Assembly (NCBI GenBank): GCA_900553015.1
Contig: USBY01000034.1
Coordinates: 1-10,596 of the forward strand
Length of the DNA stretch: 10,596 nt
Direction: 5' to 3'
Origin: an uncultured Clostridium sp.
GTDB lineage: Bacteria; Bacillota; Clostridia; TANB77; CAG-508
Shown here: positions 7,768 to 10,596 of the stretch, in pieces
How positions within the stretch are numbered: the first letter of the stretch is position 1
Layout of the letters: every line of letters starts with the position of its first letter
The notes under the pieces: generated by a model
The model's database searches: none
Told to the model about the DNA's origin: nothing
Seen by the model: only the letters and a program-made list of their open reading frames with translations
Translations under genes and position numbers: made by a program

Positions 7768-9665
7768 TATACTTCCTCCTCTTTCTTTTCTTCCTTGTTT
7801 ACAATAAAAGTTATTCCAATATATAGTGGCATTAAAAGTAACATTGAATATACGTATCGTAATTCTACTACTGGTCCAGCTACTGATGTAAGCCATAAGA
7901 ATAATATTGGTAACATTATTATAATCTTTTTATATTGTTTTGTATATATACAATATGTTATACATATTAATAGCAACCAGAAATATAATCCTATACTTGT
8001 TATTAACATTGAGAAAACAGGTATATCTTTCATTAAAATATGATTATTTATTCTATCTATATAACTTAAATTTAATATTGATTTTGGATAGATATCATAT
8101 TTTTCTTTACTTGTTGTATTCCTCCATTCGCTTGGCAACAATTCATTCAGATCAGCAGTACCTTCATCATTTAAAACATTCTCTGTTTCCTCTCTAAAAT
8201 TTGGAGCTCCCCAAATATTATAACTATTTGGAGCATAATATCCATAAGTATTAAATAAAAATGCAGATATTGTTTGTCCAGGATATTTTAACGCCAATTT
8301 AAAATATGTTTTTAATAATGTTACTTTGTCTTCTTTAATAGCTTCTTCTGAAAAATCAAATTTTACGTTATCAGATATTAAAGATTGATATTCTGAAGCA
8401 ATTTTTTCATCTTCTACTGGTAAGTATTTGTGAATATTAGCCTTTTCTTCCTCTGTTAAATTCTGATTTTCGTATTTTATTAACCTTGCAAATTGTTGCA
8501 TCGGTATGCTTAAAGCTTCTCTAGTTTTAGCTTCTGTTACATTTAAGGTGTTTAAAATAGGTCCTTGTATTATAAAAAATACAATTATTGGTACTATAAA
8601 AACAGTTAATATTTTAATTCTTATATTTTTACATGCTACTAACATAACAATTAGAGTTAGTAATATAACATATATTCCATTATTTCTCAAAAGAACTAAT
8701 AAAAGTAACAATATAGAAAATATTATTGACTTACTCTTTTTCTTGAAGAATTCTTCTTTTTTAGTAATTATTTCTGCAATTCCTATTATCACTAAAATCA
8801 TTGTTAATGTAAAGAACATACTTTTTTCTATTCTAACAGCATACATTGCTGTTAATGGATTCAATAGTAAAATAAAAAAAGTAATTATTCTCCATTTTGT
8901 TGGTATTTTTCTCTTTGCCATATAATATATTAATATTGATAATACTAGACTTGTTGCAATCATTTGAATAATTGTATAGATTGCCAATCCATAATTCCCA
9001 CTACCTAAAACATTTTTTCCAAAATTCCATAATCCTCCAAAAAATAAAGTAAATAATATTGGATGATGATTTCCATATTCTACAAACCCATTCACTTGCT
9101 CTAAACATGAAATTGCATCAAATTGTATTGTTCCAGGGTAATAATATAAAAAGTATGGAATATATGAAATTAAAAATATTCCTGCCACAAATAATATAGA
9201 TTTTTTATTCGCTGTAAACAATTTATATTCTTTATTATTAAGTTTTAATTTCTTTACTAAATCTTTAGCATAATAAAATATTAAAGCTAAACACCCATCG
9301 AAAATTATAAAATAGGTAATTATTTTTATTAACATATATAGTATAAATTTTTTTGAATTAGGTATTACTCCATTACAATAGGTATTTCCTATATCTCCAC
9401 AAAGGTAAGCTATAGCAAAGACTATAGATAATATAGACGTGCAAATCCATAATCTTTTTTCTTTTATTTCATAAGCTTTTTTTAACAATATAAAAATTCC
9501 AATAACGAAAATTAAAAATAATATATTGTAACTTTCAGATGAAAATTTCAAATAATTACCCTCTTGTATAAAAAATATATTTAATCCACAAGCAATAAAG
9601 AAAGTTATTAAAATTAATATTACATCTATATACTTATTAAAAAAATTAATTATTTTGCTTTTCAT
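7767..9665 (-). CDS. Polytopic membrane protein, DUF6020-like, possible GT-C glycosyltransferase
   Basis: A 632-residue protein with many hydrophobic helices (the first at about 12-33, others through 50-60, 75-90, 108-131, 157-174, 225-248, 259-300, 315-370 and 555-623). A soluble, probably extracellular segment lies at about 375-550. Notable motifs: YYPGTIQFDAISCLEQ (175-190), GNHHPILFT (198-206), AVRIEKS (276-282), LLRNNGIY (325-332), REALSIPMQQFARLIKY (382-398), YPGQTISAFLFNTYGYYAPN (461-480) and GPVVELRYVY (597-606). The PGT...D plus HHP pattern recalls DUF6020 proteins. An acidic residue in the first outer loop fits a GT-C fold that takes sugar from a lipid carrier, but this is inference. 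The ATG at 9663-9665 has AAGGGAG (9672-9678) inside the upstream paralogue, which it overlaps by 20 bases. Its stop overlaps the GT2 start. Likely role: adding sugars to an extracellular glycan. Confidence 0.75.
   Translation of the reverse strand: MKSKIINFFNKYIDVILILITFFIACGLNIFFIQEGNYLKFSSESYNILFLIFVIGIFILLKKAYEIKEKRLWICTSILSIVFAIAYLCGDIGNTYCNGVIPNSKKFILYMLIKIITYFIIFDGCLALIFYYAKDLVKKLKLNNKEYKLFTANKKSILFVAGIFLISYIPYFLYYYPGTIQFDAISCLEQVNGFVEYGNHHPILFTLFFGGLWNFGKNVLGSGNYGLAIYTIIQMIATSLVLSILIYYMAKRKIPTKWRIITFFILLLNPLTAMYAVRIEKSMFFTLTMILVIIGIAEIITKKEEFFKKKSKSIIFSILLLLLVLLRNNGIYVILLTLIVMLVACKNIRIKILTVFIVPIIVFFIIQGPILNTLNVTEAKTREALSIPMQQFARLIKYENQNLTEEEKANIHKYLPVEDEKIASEYQSLISDNVKFDFSEEAIKEDKVTLLKTYFKLALKYPGQTISAFLFNTYGYYAPNSYNIWGAPNFREETENVLNDEGTADLNELLPSEWRNTTSKEKYDIYPKSILNLSYIDRINNHILMKDIPVFSMLITSIGLYFWLLLICITYCIYTKQYKKIIIMLPILFLWLTSVAGPVVELRYVYSMLLLMPLYIGITFIVNKEEKKEEEV
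7775..7780 (-). promoter_or_regulatory. Ribosome binding site that fixes the GT2 start
   Basis: AGGAGG on the minus strand, seven bases before the ATG at 7765-7767 and inside the last codons of the upstream membrane-protein gene (its Glu-rich C-terminus EEKKEEEV). It rules out the longer in-frame start at 7896. Confidence 0.8.
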
Positions 9666-10596
9666 TTTCTACTCCCTTTAAATTATAAAATAATGTTATT
9701 CCCATTAATGGTATAACCAATATTATAAAAGTATACACATATCTTAGTTCTACTAATGGTCCTATAATTGTCGTTAACCATAATAAAATTAAAGGAATAT
9801 ATACGCTTATCAATCTATAATTTTTTCTATAGATTAAATAAGTTATACCAAAAAGTATTATCCAAAAATACAAACCTACTTTATCGACAAAAATTGATAT
9901 TATTGGTATATCCCTATTTACCATATGTTTATTTAAACTTTCAATAATCTTATTATTCCATTTTTTTTCATTAACCAAATCTTTTGTTTCTGAGTTGAAA
10001 GAATTTAGAGCAATTTTGCTTTCTTCGTTAAACATGTATACTCCAGAAATCAACACACTATTTGGCGCATAATATCCATAGTTGTTAATTAAAAATGATG
10101 ATATTGTTTGTCCCGGATATTTTAACGCTAATTTCAAATATAATTTTATTAAACCAATTTTATCGTTTGAAAAAGCTTCTTCATTGATATTAGCTTTAAT
10201 ATTATCTGATAATGTTGGTACATATTTTTCTATAATTTCTTCATCTGTCATATTTAAATATTTATGTATTTCGTTATATTCTTCATCACTTAGACTATCT
10301 CTTTCATATTTTATTATCCTTGCAAATTGTTGTACTGGTACACTTAAAGCTTCTCGTGCATCTTCGGGAATAATATTTAACGCATTCCACACAGGTCCTT
10401 TTATTATGTAAAATATAATAATAGGAGTTAATAATAATAGTAATATGTTCTTCCAATATTTTCTATTTAGTATTAATAATATTATAAAAAGTAAAATTGT
10501 AATATATATTCCATTATTCCTTAATAAAGACATTATCAATATTTCTATAGGCAATGTAACATAATGTATCTTTTTCTTAAAATATTCATCTTTATT
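9646..10596 (-). CDS. Paralogous DUF6020-like polytopic membrane protein (5' end outside window)
   Basis: The frame is open from the TAA at 9646-9648 to the right edge, leaving 316 C-terminal residues. A TTG at 10552-10554 could be taken for a start, but the 14 codons before it (NKDEYFKKKIHYVT) align with KKEEFFKKKSKSI of the downstream paralogue, so the gene simply continues beyond the window. Shared landmarks in the same order: LLRNNGIY, REALSVPVQQFARIIKY, YPGQTISSFLINNYGYYAPN, INRD/IKD-type DIP before the final helices, and GPLVELRYVY. By comparison with the 632-residue neighbour, about half the protein is missing, including the expected PGT...D and HHP region. It overlaps the downstream gene by 20 bases and is its tandem duplicate, now well diverged. 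Probable function: same class of membrane glycosyltransferase, with a different donor or acceptor. This rests on homology within the window and is inferred. Confidence 0.75.
   Translation of the reverse strand, partial: NKDEYFKKKIHYVTLPIEILIMSLLRNNGIYITILLFIILLILNRKYWKNILLLLLTPIIIFYIIKGPVWNALNIIPEDAREALSVPVQQFARIIKYERDSLSDEEYNEIHKYLNMTDEEIIEKYVPTLSDNIKANINEEAFSNDKIGLIKLYLKLALKYPGQTISSFLINNYGYYAPNSVLISGVYMFNEESKIALNSFNSETKDLVNEKKWNNKIIESLNKHMVNRDIPIISIFVDKVGLYFWIILFGITYLIYRKNYRLISVYIPLILLWLTTIIGPLVELRYVYTFIILVIPLMGITLFYNLKGVENEKQNN

Noticed and set aside
9812..9835. 8-bp inverted repeat AATCTATA / TATAGATT
   Set aside because: It lies inside the coding frame of the membrane protein, is short and A/T-rich, and has no regulatory context.
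5234..10411. Plus-strand open frames antisense to the membrane and glycosyltransferase genes
   Set aside because: Reverse-strand reading of AT-rich membrane-protein codons gives hydrophobic low-complexity frames. None shows a recognisable motif, and all lie within supported genes.
10552..10554. TTG as the start of the right-edge membrane protein
   Set aside because: The frame continues to the window edge and the upstream codons align with the downstream paralogue, so this TTG is an internal leucine.

Overview
The window is a very AT-rich stretch, by eye well under one third G+C. All its genes lie on the minus strand, with strong Gram-positive ribosome binding sites (AGGAGG or GGGAGG type) and the standard code (Trp is TGG, no in-frame TGA). 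Together with RICIN/SH3 wall proteins and a GtrA/GT2 set, this suggests a low-GC Firmicute, most likely a gut-type member of Clostridia. Species cannot be named from the sequence.

In transcription order (high to low coordinates): (1) a polytopic membrane protein whose N-terminus lies beyond the right edge (9646-10596); (2) a complete paralogue of it (7767-9665), both resembling the DUF6020 family and plausibly GT-C type glycosyltransferases; (3) a membrane-anchored family 2 glycosyltransferase (6829-7767); (4) a four-helix GtrA-family protein (6350-6817); (5) a GtrB/DPM1-like family 2 glycosyltransferase (5416-6384); (6) a 1583-residue secreted protein with seven RICIN beta-trefoils, a glucosaminidase domain and two SH3 domains (613-5364); (7) a secreted protein with a cadherin-like beta-sandwich, cut by the left edge (1-530). 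Genes 1 to 5 overlap or are spaced by 11 bases at most, so they form one operon that begins outside the window. Gene 6 follows after 51 bases. A 12-bp hairpin after gene 6 probably ends or weakens that transcript before gene 7.

A coherent reading is a surface-glycosylation module. The two GT2 enzymes would load sugars onto a polyprenyl phosphate on the cytoplasmic face. GtrA would help move the carrier-linked sugar across the membrane. The two large membrane proteins would transfer sugars to a wall polymer or surface glycan outside. The RICIN-rich glucosaminidase is a wall hydrolase that may bind such glycans. The families are recognisable; the pathway, substrates and lectin link are inferred. 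I see no mobile element, CRISPR array, tRNA or rRNA. No stretch over 300 bases lacks a gene; the largest gap is 82 bases.
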